Numbered from the stretch's first letter, positions 14,965-24,472 are shown. The stretch: 64,000 nt of DNA from Phytohabitans maris (GCF_031085175.1 NZ_JAVHUY010000009.1:124001-188000); one strand, 5' to 3'. A program made the numbers and translations. Notes: generated by a model from the sequence alone, not told the origin.

Positions 14965-17105
14965 TCGCCTGCCGGCAGAGCGGCTGCACCGGCGCCTACG
15001 CGGCCGACGGCTACTGCGACGAGTGCGGCCACAAGGCCGGCTTGGACGGCGCCGCCGCCCCGGCCAGCCACACCCGCGTCGCCGCGCGGGGCGGGCTCGG
15101 CGCGAACCTCGTCGTGGTGCCGCCGGTGCCGCTGCGCGACCCGCTCACCGCGGTCATGGCCGACCCGAGAGTGCCCGAACACGACAGGTTCTGCGGGCAC
15201 TGCGGTGAGCCCGTGGGACGCGGCCACGACGGGCGCCCCGGCCGCACCGAGGGGTTCTGCGCGAAGGACGGCACGCCGTTCTCCTTCGTGCCCCGGCTGA
15301 GCCCGGGCGAGGTCGTCGACGCCCGGTACGAGATCCTCGGCGCGCTCGCCCACGGCGGCGTCGGCTGGGTGTACCTCGCCCGCGACCGCAACGTCAGCGA
15401 CTCCGCCGCCGAGCGCTGGGTGGTCCTCAAAGGACTGATCGACACCGGCGACCGCGGCGCGCTGGCGTCGGCGATCACCGAGCGGCGGTTCCTGGTCGAG
15501 GTCGACCACCCCAACATCGTCAAGATCCACGACTTCGTGCAGCACCCCGACCCCAAGACCGGCCAGCCGGTCGGCTACATCGTGATGGAGTACGTCGGCG
15601 GCCGGTCGCTGCGCGAACTCGCCGTGGCCAGCAGCGGACCGGACGGCGGGCGGATCCCGCTGCCGCTGCCGCAGGTCCTCGCCTACGGGCTGGAAGTGCT
15701 ACCGGCCCTCGGCTACCTGCACGCGCGCGGGCTGCTGTTCTGCGACTTCAAACCGGACAACGTGATCCAGGCCGAAGAACAGCTCAAGCTCATCGACCTC
15801 GGCGCGGTGCGACGCGTCGGCGACAACGACTCGGTGCTCTACGGCACGCCCGGCTACGAGGCGCCGGAGATCCGCGCCGCCGGGCCCTCGGTGGCCTCCG
15901 ACCTCTACACGGTCGGGCGCACGCTCGCCAGGCTCAGCATCGACTTCCCCGGGTTCGCCACCCGGTACGCCGGCCGGCTGCCGGACCGCGAGGACGTGGA
16001 GCTGTTCGCCCGTGAGGAGTCCTACCACCGGTTCCTGCGCCGGGCCACCCACCCCGACGTCCGCCAGCGGTTCCAGTCCGCCGGCGAGATGGCCGACCAG
16101 CTCCTCGGCGTGCTCCGCGAAGTGCTCGCCGCCGCCGACGGAAAGCCGCGGGCCAGCGGCTCGACCCGGTTCACGCCGGAGCGGACGGTCTTCGGCAACG
16201 TCGACAGCGAGCTGCTCGGGCCGCGGGTGGCGGCGGCGCTGCCCGTGCCGCTCGTCGATCCGGCCGACCCCGCCGCCGGGTTCCTCGCCGCGCTGAGCGC
16301 CAGCGGGATCGACGCGCTGCGGTCCGCGCCCGTACAGAGCCTCGAGGTGCGGCTGCAGATCGTCCGCGCCCTCGTCGACGCCGGCGACCCCGAGGCGGCC
16401 GGGGCCGAGCTGTGGAGCCTGCCGGACGACGGCACTGACTGGCGACTCAACTGGTACGCCGGCCTGATCGCCCTCGCCGGCGGCCGGCCCGACCAGGCCC
16501 GGGCCCAGTTCGACGCCGTGTACGACACGCTCCCCGGCGAGCCGGCCGCCCAGCTCGCGCTCGCCGCCGCGTGCGAGCTCGTCGGCGACGCCGCCGGCGC
16601 CACCCGCCGGTACGAGCGGGTCTGGCGGGTCGACCACGCCTACGTCAGCGCCGCGTTCGGCTTCTCCCGGATGCGGCTGTCCGCCGGAGACCGGGCCGGC
16701 GCCGTCGCGGTACTGGACGAGGTGCCGGAAACCTCCAGCCAGCAGGTGCCGGCGCAGATCGCCGCCGTCCGCGGCCGCCTCGACCACCGGCCCGGAACGC
16801 TGACCGACGTGGACCTCATCGAGGCCTCCAGCCGCCTGGAGCGGCTGCGCCTGGACACCCGGCGGCAGGCCACCCTCGCGGTGGAGATGTTTCAGACCGC
16901 CTTGCGATGGCTCGGCCGTACCGGTCCTGGCAACGCGGCGGTCGCCCCGCCCGGGGCGATGCTCGGCCACGGGCTCACCGAGCGGGAGCTGCGCTTCGGG
17001 CTGGAGCGCAACTACCGGGTCCTGGCCAGCCTGGAGGAGGACCAGCGGCTGCGCTGCGCCATGGTCGACCAGGCCAACGACGTACGCCCATGGACGATCG
17101 TCTGA
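14961..17105 (+). CDS. pknG: PknG-type serine/threonine protein kinase with TPR domain
   Basis: A 714-residue soluble kinase. An N-terminal CxxxxC...CDEC knuckle (residues 4-22) is followed by a rubredoxin-like region with CGHC (78-81) and FCAKDGTPFSF (100-110), where the second CxxC reads C-x-x-D. The kinase domain (about 120-390) has the catalytic segment FCDFKPDNVIQ and DLGAV in place of DFG, then YGTPGYEAPE. A TPR-like helical region fills the C-terminal half. PknG phosphorylates FHA proteins such as OdhI/GarA in response to amino-acid supply and so controls 2-oxoglutarate metabolism. ATG at 14961 overlaps glnX (ATGA). The following VWA gene starts just after it. Confidence 0.92.
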   Translation: MIACRQSGCTGAYAADGYCDECGHKAGLDGAAAPASHTRVAARGGLGANLVVVPPVPLRDPLTAVMADPRVPEHDRFCGHCGEPVGRGHDGRPGRTEGFCAKDGTPFSFVPRLSPGEVVDARYEILGALAHGGVGWVYLARDRNVSDSAAERWVVLKGLIDTGDRGALASAITERRFLVEVDHPNIVKIHDFVQHPDPKTGQPVGYIVMEYVGGRSLRELAVASSGPDGGRIPLPLPQVLAYGLEVLPALGYLHARGLLFCDFKPDNVIQAEEQLKLIDLGAVRRVGDNDSVLYGTPGYEAPEIRAAGPSVASDLYTVGRTLARLSIDFPGFATRYAGRLPDREDVELFAREESYHRFLRRATHPDVRQRFQSAGEMADQLLGVLREVLAAADGKPRASGSTRFTPERTVFGNVDSELLGPRVAAALPVPLVDPADPAAGFLAALSASGIDALRSAPVQSLEVRLQIVRALVDAGDPEAAGAELWSLPDDGTDWRLNWYAGLIALAGGRPDQARAQFDAVYDTLPGEPAAQLALAAACELVGDAAGATRRYERVWRVDHAYVSAAFGFSRMRLSAGDRAGAVAVLDEVPETSSQQVPAQIAAVRGRLDHRPGTLTDVDLIEASSRLERLRLDTRRQATLAVEMFQTALRWLGRTGPGNAAVAPPGAMLGHGLTERELRFGLERNYRVLASLEEDQRLRCAMVDQANDVRPWTIV

Positions 17106-17119
17106 ACCAGGAGAGCCCA

Positions 17120-18406
17120 GTGACCAGTCAGCCCGGCTTCCAGGCCGAGGTGCACCAGAACCCGTACCTGCCGGCCGCCGGCACCGTGGTCGACGCCGTC
17201 GTGTCGGTGGCCGCGTCCGCGGTGGCCCGCCACGCCGCCGCCGGACCGCCGGACGCGGCCCAGGTCATCATGGTCGACTGCTCCGGCTCGATGGACGACC
17301 CACCCAGCAAGATGGCCGAGGCGAAGAAGGCGACCATCGCCGCCATCGAGAGCCTGCGCGACGGTGTCGCGTTCGCCGTCGTGGCCGGCCGGGACTACGC
17401 CGAGCTGGTGTACCCGCCGGCGCCGCCGCTGGTGCCGGCCAGCCGGCAGTCGCGCGTCGAGGCCCAGCACGCGGTCTCCCGACTCGGCGCCGGCGGCGGG
17501 ACGGCCGTGGGCAGCTGGCTGCGGCTGACCAACAACCTCTTCACCGGCCACCCGGCCGAGGTCAAGCACGCCATCATGCTCACCGACGGCCGCAACGAGC
17601 ACGAGACCCCCCGGGAACTGGCCACCGCGCTGCGCGGCTGCGAACGCCACTTCGTCTGCGACACCCGCGGCGTCGGCAGCGACTGGAGCGGCACCGAGCT
17701 ACGCCTGGTCGCCTCCGCCCTGCTCGGCACCGCCGACGGCCTGGCCCACCCCGAGGAACTCGTCGCCGACTTCCGGCTGATGACCGAGACCGCGATGGGC
17801 AAAGCCCTGGGCGAGGTGACCCTGCGGCTGTGGACACCGGCCGGCTCCACCATCCGCTTCGTCAAGCAGGTCTTCCCCCACGTGGACGACCTGACCGGCC
17901 GCCGGAGCCCGGTCAGCCCACGGATCGGCGACTATCCCACCGGCGCCTGGGGCACCGAAAGCCGCGACTACCACATCTCCGTCGACCTACCGGCCGGCGC
18001 GACCGGCGAGGAACGGCTGGCCGCCCGGGTCAGCCTCGTCGACCACGACCAGGTGCTCGTCGAGTCGCGGGTCACCGCGACCTGGACCGCCGACCAGACG
18101 CTGTACACGAGGATCAACCCACGGGTCGCGCACTACACCGGCCAGGCCGAGCTCGCCACCGCCATCCAGGACGGGCTCGCCGCCCGCGCCGCCGGCGACG
18201 CCGCCACCGCGACGGCCAAGCTCGGCCGCGCCGTACACCTGGCGCACCTGACCGGCCACCACGAAACCGTCGAACTGCTCAGCCGCCTCGTCGACGTGAT
18301 CGACCCACGCCACGGGACCGTGCGACTCCGCGACGACGCCACCGGCGTCGACGCCGAGCTGGCCAACGTGCGCTCCGTCAGGACCGTCCGAATCGGACAC
18401 GGCTGA
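17120..18406 (+). CDS. VWA-domain protein of the PknG operon
   Basis: About 428 residues. The VWA domain (about 45-230) has an intact MIDAS motif DCSGSMD, a GTAVG segment supplying the Thr, and LTDGRNEHE supplying the Asp. A beta-rich region follows (LRLWTPAGSTIRFVKQVFP, then YHISVDLPAGA), then a helical C-terminus ending RSVRTVRIGHG. No signal peptide or membrane helix is visible. GTG at 17120 is preferred because of AGGAG six bases upstream; ATG at 17090 inside pknG is the alternative. VWA proteins next to PknG are common in actinomycetes and probably act as scaffold or kinase substrate; the role here is inferred. Confidence 0.85.
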   Translation: MTSQPGFQAEVHQNPYLPAAGTVVDAVVSVAASAVARHAAAGPPDAAQVIMVDCSGSMDDPPSKMAEAKKATIAAIESLRDGVAFAVVAGRDYAELVYPPAPPLVPASRQSRVEAQHAVSRLGAGGGTAVGSWLRLTNNLFTGHPAEVKHAIMLTDGRNEHETPRELATALRGCERHFVCDTRGVGSDWSGTELRLVASALLGTADGLAHPEELVADFRLMTETAMGKALGEVTLRLWTPAGSTIRFVKQVFPHVDDLTGRRSPVSPRIGDYPTGAWGTESRDYHISVDLPAGATGEERLAARVSLVDHDQVLVESRVTATWTADQTLYTRINPRVAHYTGQAELATAIQDGLAARAAGDAATATAKLGRAVHLAHLTGHHETVELLSRLVDVIDPRHGTVRLRDDATGVDAELANVRSVRTVRIGHG

Positions 18407-18425
18407 CGGGTCATCCGGCCTCGAC

Positions 18426-19511
18426 CTAATACGGCGTTGATGCCTCCGACCGGAAAACGACCGCGGACTTCAGCTCGAACCCCACGACCACCCGCTCGCC
18501 CACCAAGGCGGCGACGTCGTGGTGGCCGCTGACCGCGCGGATCCGTGTATCGCCCAGTTGCAGGATCCACTCCGTCACCTCGCCGGCGAAGACCTTGTCG
18601 TGGAGGGTCGCCGCCAAGGTCACGCCGTACCCGGCCATCGCCGCTGGAGTGCCGATGCTGATGTCACTCGCCCGCAGGAAGAGGTCGTACCTGCCCTCGG
18701 GCAGCCCGTGCCCGTCGGCGACCTGCGCGGGCAGTCCGTTGGCCAACCATCCCTCCCGCTTCCTCTCGAGGGCGACGCGGTTGTCGATGCCCAGGAAGTC
18801 CGCGACATAGGGCGACTTCGGCGATCGGAAGAGCTGCTCCGGTGTCCCGACCTGCGCCACCCTCCCGCGTTCGAGTACGACGACTCGGCTACCGAGCTGC
18901 ATTGCCTCGGTCTGGTCATGTGTCACGTAGACACCGGTGAACCCGAGACTCCGATGCAGCTCACGGATCTGCTGGCGCAGCTGGACCCGCAGGCGGTAGT
19001 CCAGGTTCGACAAGGGCTCGTCGAAGAGGATGAGGCTCGGCTCGCCCACGAGCGCCCTCGCGAGGGCGACGCGCTGCTGCTGGCCCCCGCTGATCTGTGA
19101 GGGCAGCCGGTCACCGAGGTGCTCACATTCGACGAGGCTCAGCGCCTCGTGGGCGCGACGTCGCCGCTCCTCGCGGGGCAGGCGGCCGCGGTAGCGCAGG
19201 GGAAACTCGACGTTCTCCACCACCGACATGTGTGGCCAGAGCGCATAGTTCTGGAAGACCATCCCGAGATCGCGGCGGTGCGTCGGAACTTCGACCCGGT
19301 CGCCGAAGACCCGCTGATCCGCGATCGATATCTCGCCGCTGTCGGGACGCTCCAAGCCCGACAGGCAGCGGAGCAACGTCGTCTTCCCGCACCCGCTCGG
19401 GCCGAGGAGCACCAGCATCTCACCTGGCTCGATCGCGAGGCTGAGCTCGTCGATCGCGGGCACGTCGCCGCCGAAGGTCTTGCACAGTCGGGCGATCTCG
19501 ACTCCGCTCAT
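18426..19511 (-). CDS. Fe3+/polyamine-type ABC transporter ATP-binding protein
   Basis: A 361-residue ATPase of the FbpC/PotA class. Walker A is GPSGCGKTTLL, the Q-loop is FQNYALWPH, the signature is ISGGQQQRVALARAL, Walker B is LILFDEPLSNLD and the switch His is in YVTHDQTEAM. The C-terminal part (about 240-361) is the TOBE regulatory region. It is the last gene of a binding protein - permease - ATPase operon. Class members import Fe(III), putrescine or small anions; this operon belongs to a catabolic island, so an organic substrate is possible. It converges with the VWA gene, separated by 19 bp. Confidence 0.9.
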   Translation of the reverse strand: MSGVEIARLCKTFGGDVPAIDELSLAIEPGEMLVLLGPSGCGKTTLLRCLSGLERPDSGEISIADQRVFGDRVEVPTHRRDLGMVFQNYALWPHMSVVENVEFPLRYRGRLPREERRRRAHEALSLVECEHLGDRLPSQISGGQQQRVALARALVGEPSLILFDEPLSNLDYRLRVQLRQQIRELHRSLGFTGVYVTHDQTEAMQLGSRVVVLERGRVAQVGTPEQLFRSPKSPYVADFLGIDNRVALERKREGWLANGLPAQVADGHGLPEGRYDLFLRASDISIGTPAAMAGYGVTLAATLHDKVFAGEVTEWILQLGDTRIRAVSGHHDVAALVGERVVVGFELKSAVVFRSEASTPY

Positions 19512-19514
19512 CTC

Positions 19515-21176
19515 CTAGGTCCTTTCCAGCGACCTGGTGCCGCCGATCAGCACCGCCGCGACGATTCCGATGGAGCTCACGACCACCATGAGCAGGGCTA
19601 CGACGGCGATCTGGGGAGCGGTGCCGAAGTTCGTCGCGTCGTAGAGCAGCGCTCCCATCACCCGGCGCCCAGGCGAGGTGACCATGAGCGAGACGGCGAA
19701 CTCGTGGACCACCATGATCACGACGAGGGAGGCGGCCACGCCGATCCCGGTGCGGGTCAACGGCAGGCCCACCCGCCAGGCGGTGGCCAGCGGGCCGGCC
19801 CCACCGACCCGGGCCGCTTCGGCGTACTCCGGCCCGACAGTCATCATCGCGCTCAGCTGCGGCCTGATGGCGTGCGGCACCATCAGGCTGACATAGGCGA
19901 CCACGACCATGGCGGTCGTCCCGTACAGCCGGAAGGGAGGCTCGGTGTAGGTGAGCAGGAAGGCGAACCCGAGCAGCACCGCCGGCATGCTCAGGCTGAC
20001 GCTGCTGAGCAGGTCGACGCCGCGCCGCGCCAGTCGGGGCGCACCGGAGCGACCGACCAGCGCGAGCGCGCACAGATAGCCCACCGGTACTACGATGACC
20101 ACGGTGAACAGGACCGCCCAGCCCGTCGTGGCGATCGCCTCCTGGGTCGTCGGGTTCGACAGCGCGCGGTCCCAGTTGGCGAAGGTGAACGACGCGACGT
20201 CGATTCGACCGGACCAGTAGGGCACGAGCGACACCACGATCAGCGCGGCGAGCGGCAGCACCACCGCGACGCCGAGGTAGAGCGCCACCGGGATGAGCGC
20301 CCACCACGAGCTTCGGGTGCCGACCCGTCCCCCAGGACCCGACATGGCGACGAACCGGCGCTCGTCGCCGATCGCCCACCGCTGGCCGGCGACCACGAGG
20401 ACACCGAAGAGCAGCAGCGGGACGGCGAGAACGGCCCCCATCGCGTAGTCGACCGGCGGCGCGCTGGCCACGCGGTACATCACCGTGCTGATCACCTCGA
20501 TGTTGCGCGGCCCGCCCAGGAGCAGCGGCGTGGTGAACTGACCGAGCGCGAGCAGAAACACGATGCCGGTCGAGTAGGTCAGCGCCGGCCTGAGCAGCGG
20601 GAGCGTCACCCTCCTGAAGGTCTGCCACCCGTTCGCCCCGAAAGCCGACGCCGCCAGCTCCAGCTCGACGCCTCGCTGGCGGAGGCTCGCGCTGACGAAC
20701 AGGTAGACGAACGAGGTCAGGGTGATCCCGGAGATCGCGATCATCCAGGTCATGCTGTAGATGTCGATCGGGCCCGTGTCGGCGGAGAAGAGGCCCGTCT
20801 CACGCAGCAGCCGGTTGATCACGCCGGTCCGCGGCGAGAGCAGGTAGGTCCAGCCGGCCACCTTGGCCACCGGGGGCAGCATCAGCGGCACCATCGGCAG
20901 GAAGGCCACGACCCCGCGCATCCGCGGCGGCGTCCGCTGCGCGACCCAGGCGAGCGCAGTCCCGCTCGGGACCGCGACGACCACCGTGCCGACCGCGAGC
21001 ACCAGCGTGTTGACCAGCGCGCTGCCGAGGCCGGGGTAGTCCAGGGCCCGCCGGAAGGCGCCGGTGTCGGTCGCCATCTTCGCTTCGAGGTTGACCAGCG
21101 GCCACAGGATCAGCACGGCCATCAGCAGCACCAGGGCCCACCAGGCGATGCCTCGCCGGTTCTTGCGGGACGCCAT
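19515..21176 (-). CDS. ABC transporter permease, two fused halves (FbpB/PotBC type)
   Basis: A 553-residue protein with about twelve helices, made of two tandem BPD_transp_1 domains. Each half carries the EAA loop that contacts the ATPase: ELAASAFGANGWQTFRRVTLP at roughly residues 185-205, and EYAEAARVGGAGPLATAWR in the second half. Fused permeases of this kind are usual in Fe(III)-type importers (FbpB). The gene lies 12 bp after the binding-protein gene and 3 bp before the ATPase gene, so the transporter is encoded as one operon. Confidence 0.9.
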   Translation of the reverse strand: MASRKNRRGIAWWALVLLMAVLILWPLVNLEAKMATDTGAFRRALDYPGLGSALVNTLVLAVGTVVVAVPSGTALAWVAQRTPPRMRGVVAFLPMVPLMLPPVAKVAGWTYLLSPRTGVINRLLRETGLFSADTGPIDIYSMTWMIAISGITLTSFVYLFVSASLRQRGVELELAASAFGANGWQTFRRVTLPLLRPALTYSTGIVFLLALGQFTTPLLLGGPRNIEVISTVMYRVASAPPVDYAMGAVLAVPLLLFGVLVVAGQRWAIGDERRFVAMSGPGGRVGTRSSWWALIPVALYLGVAVVLPLAALIVVSLVPYWSGRIDVASFTFANWDRALSNPTTQEAIATTGWAVLFTVVIVVPVGYLCALALVGRSGAPRLARRGVDLLSSVSLSMPAVLLGFAFLLTYTEPPFRLYGTTAMVVVAYVSLMVPHAIRPQLSAMMTVGPEYAEAARVGGAGPLATAWRVGLPLTRTGIGVAASLVVIMVVHEFAVSLMVTSPGRRVMGALLYDATNFGTAPQIAVVALLMVVVSSIGIVAAVLIGGTRSLERT

Positions 21177-21188
21177 GAGGACGGGACC

Positions 21189-22289
21189 TCAGCGACCCAG
21201 GCTCGGCAGGAACTGGCCGTCGTAGAAGGCGGACTGCTCGGGGGTCAGTACGCCGTCGGTCAGGTGGCTGTCCTCGGGGATCGAGGTCATGGTCGAGGGC
21301 ACCTCGCCGAGCTCGGCCTTCTGGAGGGGCGTCCACGCGTTGCCCTCGCCGAAGAGCGCGACCTGACCCGCCGGCGACAGCAGCCAGTTGGCGAGCACCT
21401 GGGCGGCGTTCGGGCGGGCGGTGCCCACGATCCCGGTGTAGCCGCCGATGGCGATCGCCGGCTCCAGGGGTACGAACTCGATCGGCGCGCCCTGCTCGGC
21501 CAGCGCCTGGGTCGAGGACTGCGTCGCGTAGAAGCCGACGGCGATCTCGCCCGATCCGACATCGGTCGCCAGCGGCGTAGTCCCGTTCTCGTAGGCGCGC
21601 GGCCGCAGCGACGCCAACTGCTTGAGGGCGTCGGCGCCACCCATCTCCTGGGTCGCGTAGTACCACCACTGCTCGGCGGCCGGCGAGCCCTCCCCCGGGA
21701 CGATGCCGATGTTCCGGCCCAGCGCGGGCTGCAGCAGGTCCTTGTACCCGGTGATGGGATCCGCCTTCAGCTCCTTGAGGCGGTCGGTGTTGACGGCGGC
21801 GCCCAGCGGCGTGGCGCCCGACATCACGTACTTGTCGCCGCCGAGCACGTACGACGGCTTCTCCGACCAGTACCTCGCGAGCGCCGGGCCCGTGATCTCG
21901 GGCAGCCGATCGACGTTGCTGTCCCACCAGCCCTTGGACGACGCCATCGCGACGTCGGCGCCGGTCGAGGTCGTCCCCTTCTCGGCGTCCAGCTTCGCGG
22001 TCAGTTGGCCGGACGCATAGTGGACGACGACCAGCTCGATGTCGGGGTAGTCCTTCGCGAAGGCCGGCGGCAGCGTCGTCGTCGCACCGTCGCTGGCGGT
22101 GTACAGCACCACCTTGCCCTCGGCGTTCGCCGCGTCGACGATCTGCTGCCACTCGGTCCCGCCACCGAGGTTCGGGTCGACGCCGCTCGTCGGTCCGGCA
22201 CCGTCGGACTCCGAGCCGCACCCGGCGGTGAGAAGCGCCACGGCACAGAGCGCCGGCGCCAGAAGGAGGGTTGCCCGCTTGAGGATCAC
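21189..22289 (-). CDS. ABC transporter substrate-binding lipoprotein (FbpA-like)
   Basis: A 366-residue lipoprotein with lipobox LLTAGC and a Ser/Gly/Asp-rich linker. The mature part is a class II periplasmic-binding fold (VDAANAEGKVVLYTASDGAT, PGEGSPAAEQWWYYA, PEQSAFYDGQFLPSLGR) of the Fe(III)/thiamine/2-aminoethylphosphonate group. I do not see a clear Tyr-Tyr iron-binding signature beyond the WWYYA segment, so iron is not assured. GTG at 22289 has AAGGGG upstream. The promoter region holds a TGAGATATCAGA motif shared with other island promoters, so uptake is probably co-regulated with the catabolic genes. Confidence 0.85.
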   Translation of the reverse strand: MILKRATLLLAPALCAVALLTAGCGSESDGAGPTSGVDPNLGGGTEWQQIVDAANAEGKVVLYTASDGATTTLPPAFAKDYPDIELVVVHYASGQLTAKLDAEKGTTSTGADVAMASSKGWWDSNVDRLPEITGPALARYWSEKPSYVLGGDKYVMSGATPLGAAVNTDRLKELKADPITGYKDLLQPALGRNIGIVPGEGSPAAEQWWYYATQEMGGADALKQLASLRPRAYENGTTPLATDVGSGEIAVGFYATQSSTQALAEQGAPIEFVPLEPAIAIGGYTGIVGTARPNAAQVLANWLLSPAGQVALFGEGNAWTPLQKAELGEVPSTMTSIPEDSHLTDGVLTPEQSAFYDGQFLPSLGR

Positions 22290-22323
22290 GCTGTTGCCCC
22301 TTAGCTCGCCCGACGTGCCATGT

Positions 22324-22340
22324 ATGAGATATCAGATTCT
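22324..22340 (-). promoter_or_regulatory. GntR-type operator motif upstream of ABC operon
   Basis: ATGAGATATCAGATTCT lies about 35-51 bp upstream of the binding-protein start, at the expected promoter position. The TGAGATATCA core matches sites at 43743, 56149 and, with one change, 53771 and 63398. GATATC is palindromic. Confidence 0.6.
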
Positions 22341-22480
22341 GACCTTAGAGAGTCGCCGGGACGATGCGCAAGGTTCATCTTCCTGGGGGCGTTCGTTACC
22401 GAGCCCGGTGCCGGATGGCGGCGGCCTGGGCCTGCGGAGGCGGACCCGACCGGGGATCGGGCCGGGCGGCGCGCGCCGGC

Positions 22481-24472
22481 TCAGGCGGCCACGAGCATCG
22501 TGAGTGTCTCGGCCACGCAGGCCGGCTTCGGCTCCCCTTCGACCTCGACGGTGTACCGCAGCCCGACGCGTCGTCCAGCTGGCACCGTCTCGATGCTCTG
22601 CATCGTGACGTGCGCGCGAATCCGCTGCCCGGTCCTGACCGGACTCGGAAATCGGACCCGCTCCGTCCCGTAGTTGAGCCGAGCCCCAGGTATCTCGAAC
22701 CGAACGACCTCGGCGCTGAGTGCGGGGATCAACGACAGGGTGAGGTAGCCATGGGCGATCGTCCCACCCAGTGGAGACGTCGACGCCCTCGCCAGGTCGA
22801 CATGGATCCATTGACGATCGCCGGTTACGTCGGCGAACCGATTCACGCGCTCCTGATCGATCGTCAGCCAGCTGGAGACGCCCAGGTATTCACCCCGAGC
22901 GCTCTCGAGCTCACCGAAGTCCCGGAAGATTCTCAAAACGACTCCTGTTTCGGGAGGCAGCTGATCCTTCTTCGCCCGGATCCTCGCGATGCAGACGACA
23001 GCCGCGAGGGCGAGCGGTGCGACCACCAGAAACGTCTCTCCGAACGCCGCACCGAAGGCGTCGCCGTACGCCCTCCGCACGGTCTCGTGAAGCTCGGCGA
23101 GCTCCGGGATCGCCCCCTTGACGGGCACCGGACCGGTCACCTCGCTCGGGTCGACGTCGGCGAGCGCGTCGGTGAGATGGGCGCTGGTCCGCTCGGCCAG
23201 GACCGCGCCCATGACGCACACCCCGACCGCACCGCCCATCGAGCGGAAGAAGCTGACCAGGCCACTGGCCGCTCCGACCTGCGGCAGTTCGACGTTGTTC
23301 TGCACGGCGACGATGAGGTTCTGGGCGGTGACCCCGAGGCCGAGTCCCAGTACGAACAGGTACGCCGCCACCAGGCCGAGCGGCGTGGATGCGCGGACGG
23401 TCCCGAGGAGGAGTAGGCCCGCCAGTACAAGGACTGCCCCGCCCACGAGCCACGACTTCCAGCGACCGGTCACGCCGATCGCGCGCCCGGACGCCACGCT
23501 CGCCACGCCGAGCGCCCCTACCGCGAAGACGGTCATCAACCCGGAAGCCGTCGCACTCATCCCGCGAGCGAGCTGGAAGTACTGCGTTGGATAGAGCGAC
23601 GAGGCGAACATCGCGGTGCCCATGAAGGCCGCGCCGCTCGTGGCAAGAAGCACTGTGCGGTCGCGGAACAACCGCAAGGGCAAGACCGGGTCGACGGCGC
23701 GCCGGAGCTCGAACACGATGGCCGCGCCACCGCTGAGCCCGCCCGCGACCAGGATCAGGGCGCTCACCAAGGAAAACCAGGCGAACTCGTGACCGGCCAG
23801 GCTCAGCCAGATGAGCAGGAGCGACGCGCTCACCACGACGAGCGTGGAACCGACCAGGTCCAAGTGGACCGGGCGCCGCACCGTCGGCAGTCGCAGACTG
23901 GTGTGGAGCAGCGCTACCGCCGCGGCGGCGATGGGCAGGCTGATGACGAAGCAGCCTCGCCACCCCACCGGCGAGTCCACGACAAGACCGCCGATGAACG
24001 GACCCGAGGCCGTCGCGATCGCGTAGACGGCACCGAAGTAGCCGGCGTAACGCCCGCGCTGGGAGGGCGGTGCGATCCAAGCGACCGCGACCTGGGTGAG
24101 CGCGACTATCCCCCCGGCACCAAGGCCCTGGATGACGCGGGCGGTCAGCAGCACTTGCATGTTCGGCGCCAGAGTGCCGACGACCGCGCCGGCACAGTAG
24201 ATGGCGATCGCCGTCTGGAGCAGACCACGCTTGTCGAACAGGTCGCTCAGCTTCCCCCAGACCGGCGTGGCCACGGTCATCGCCAGGAGCGTCCCCACGA
24301 CGACCCAGGTGTAGCCGGTCTGGGTGCCGTCCAGGTCGGCGACGATCCTCGGGAGAGCGTTCATCACGATGGTGCTCGGCAGCATCGAAACGAAGAGCGC
24401 GAGCATCAGGCCCAGGAACGCCAGCCTGTGGCGGCTTCCCGCGGCCGGTGGGTCCGCCCGACGCAGGCTCAC
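22481..24472 (-). CDS. MFS drug/solute transporter fused to MaoC-like hydratase domain
   Basis: A 663-residue reading frame. Residues 1-490 form a DHA2-type (14-helix) major facilitator: LFVSMLPSTIVMNALPRI in helix 1, TYTWVV-like motif GYTWVVVGTLLAM, and GKLSDLFDKRG as the helix 2-3 loop motif. Residues about 513-663 are a hot-dog MaoC dehydratase: FADVTGDRQWIHVDLARAST, then GGTIAHGYLTLSLIP, which contain the Asp-His catalytic pair. MaoC hydratases add water to enoyl-CoA. A TTG at 22936 with AGGAG five bases upstream could start the MaoC part separately. The GTG start overlaps the SDR stop (GTGA). It is last in the ACAD - kinase - SDR operon. Confidence 0.8.
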   Translation of the reverse strand: MSLRRADPPAAGSRHRLAFLGLMLALFVSMLPSTIVMNALPRIVADLDGTQTGYTWVVVGTLLAMTVATPVWGKLSDLFDKRGLLQTAIAIYCAGAVVGTLAPNMQVLLTARVIQGLGAGGIVALTQVAVAWIAPPSQRGRYAGYFGAVYAIATASGPFIGGLVVDSPVGWRGCFVISLPIAAAAVALLHTSLRLPTVRRPVHLDLVGSTLVVVSASLLLIWLSLAGHEFAWFSLVSALILVAGGLSGGAAIVFELRRAVDPVLPLRLFRDRTVLLATSGAAFMGTAMFASSLYPTQYFQLARGMSATASGLMTVFAVGALGVASVASGRAIGVTGRWKSWLVGGAVLVLAGLLLLGTVRASTPLGLVAAYLFVLGLGLGVTAQNLIVAVQNNVELPQVGAASGLVSFFRSMGGAVGVCVMGAVLAERTSAHLTDALADVDPSEVTGPVPVKGAIPELAELHETVRRAYGDAFGAAFGETFLVVAPLALAAVVCIARIRAKKDQLPPETGVVLRIFRDFGELESARGEYLGVSSWLTIDQERVNRFADVTGDRQWIHVDLARASTSPLGGTIAHGYLTLSLIPALSAEVVRFEIPGARLNYGTERVRFPSPVRTGQRIRAHVTMQSIETVPAGRRVGLRYTVEVEGEPKPACVAETLTMLVAA
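22934..22946 (-). promoter_or_regulatory. Possible internal ribosome site and TTG start for the MaoC domain
   Basis: On the minus strand AGGAG (22946-22942), a 5-base spacer and TTG (22936-22934) lie exactly at the boundary between the transporter and the MaoC domain, in the same frame. Initiation here would give a free MaoC protein of 151 residues, the normal family size. Confidence 0.5.

Noticed and set aside
18426-22289. Assignment of the ABC system as a definite iron transporter (fbpABC)
   Set aside because: Family similarity is clear but iron ligands are not; the operator links it to catabolic genes.
19119-22304. Very long plus-strand frame (over 1000 codons) opposite the ABC operon
   Set aside because: It is antisense to three clear transporter genes; composition (His, Gln, Arg, Asp, Gly rich) is that of a reverse-strand shadow in GC-rich DNA.
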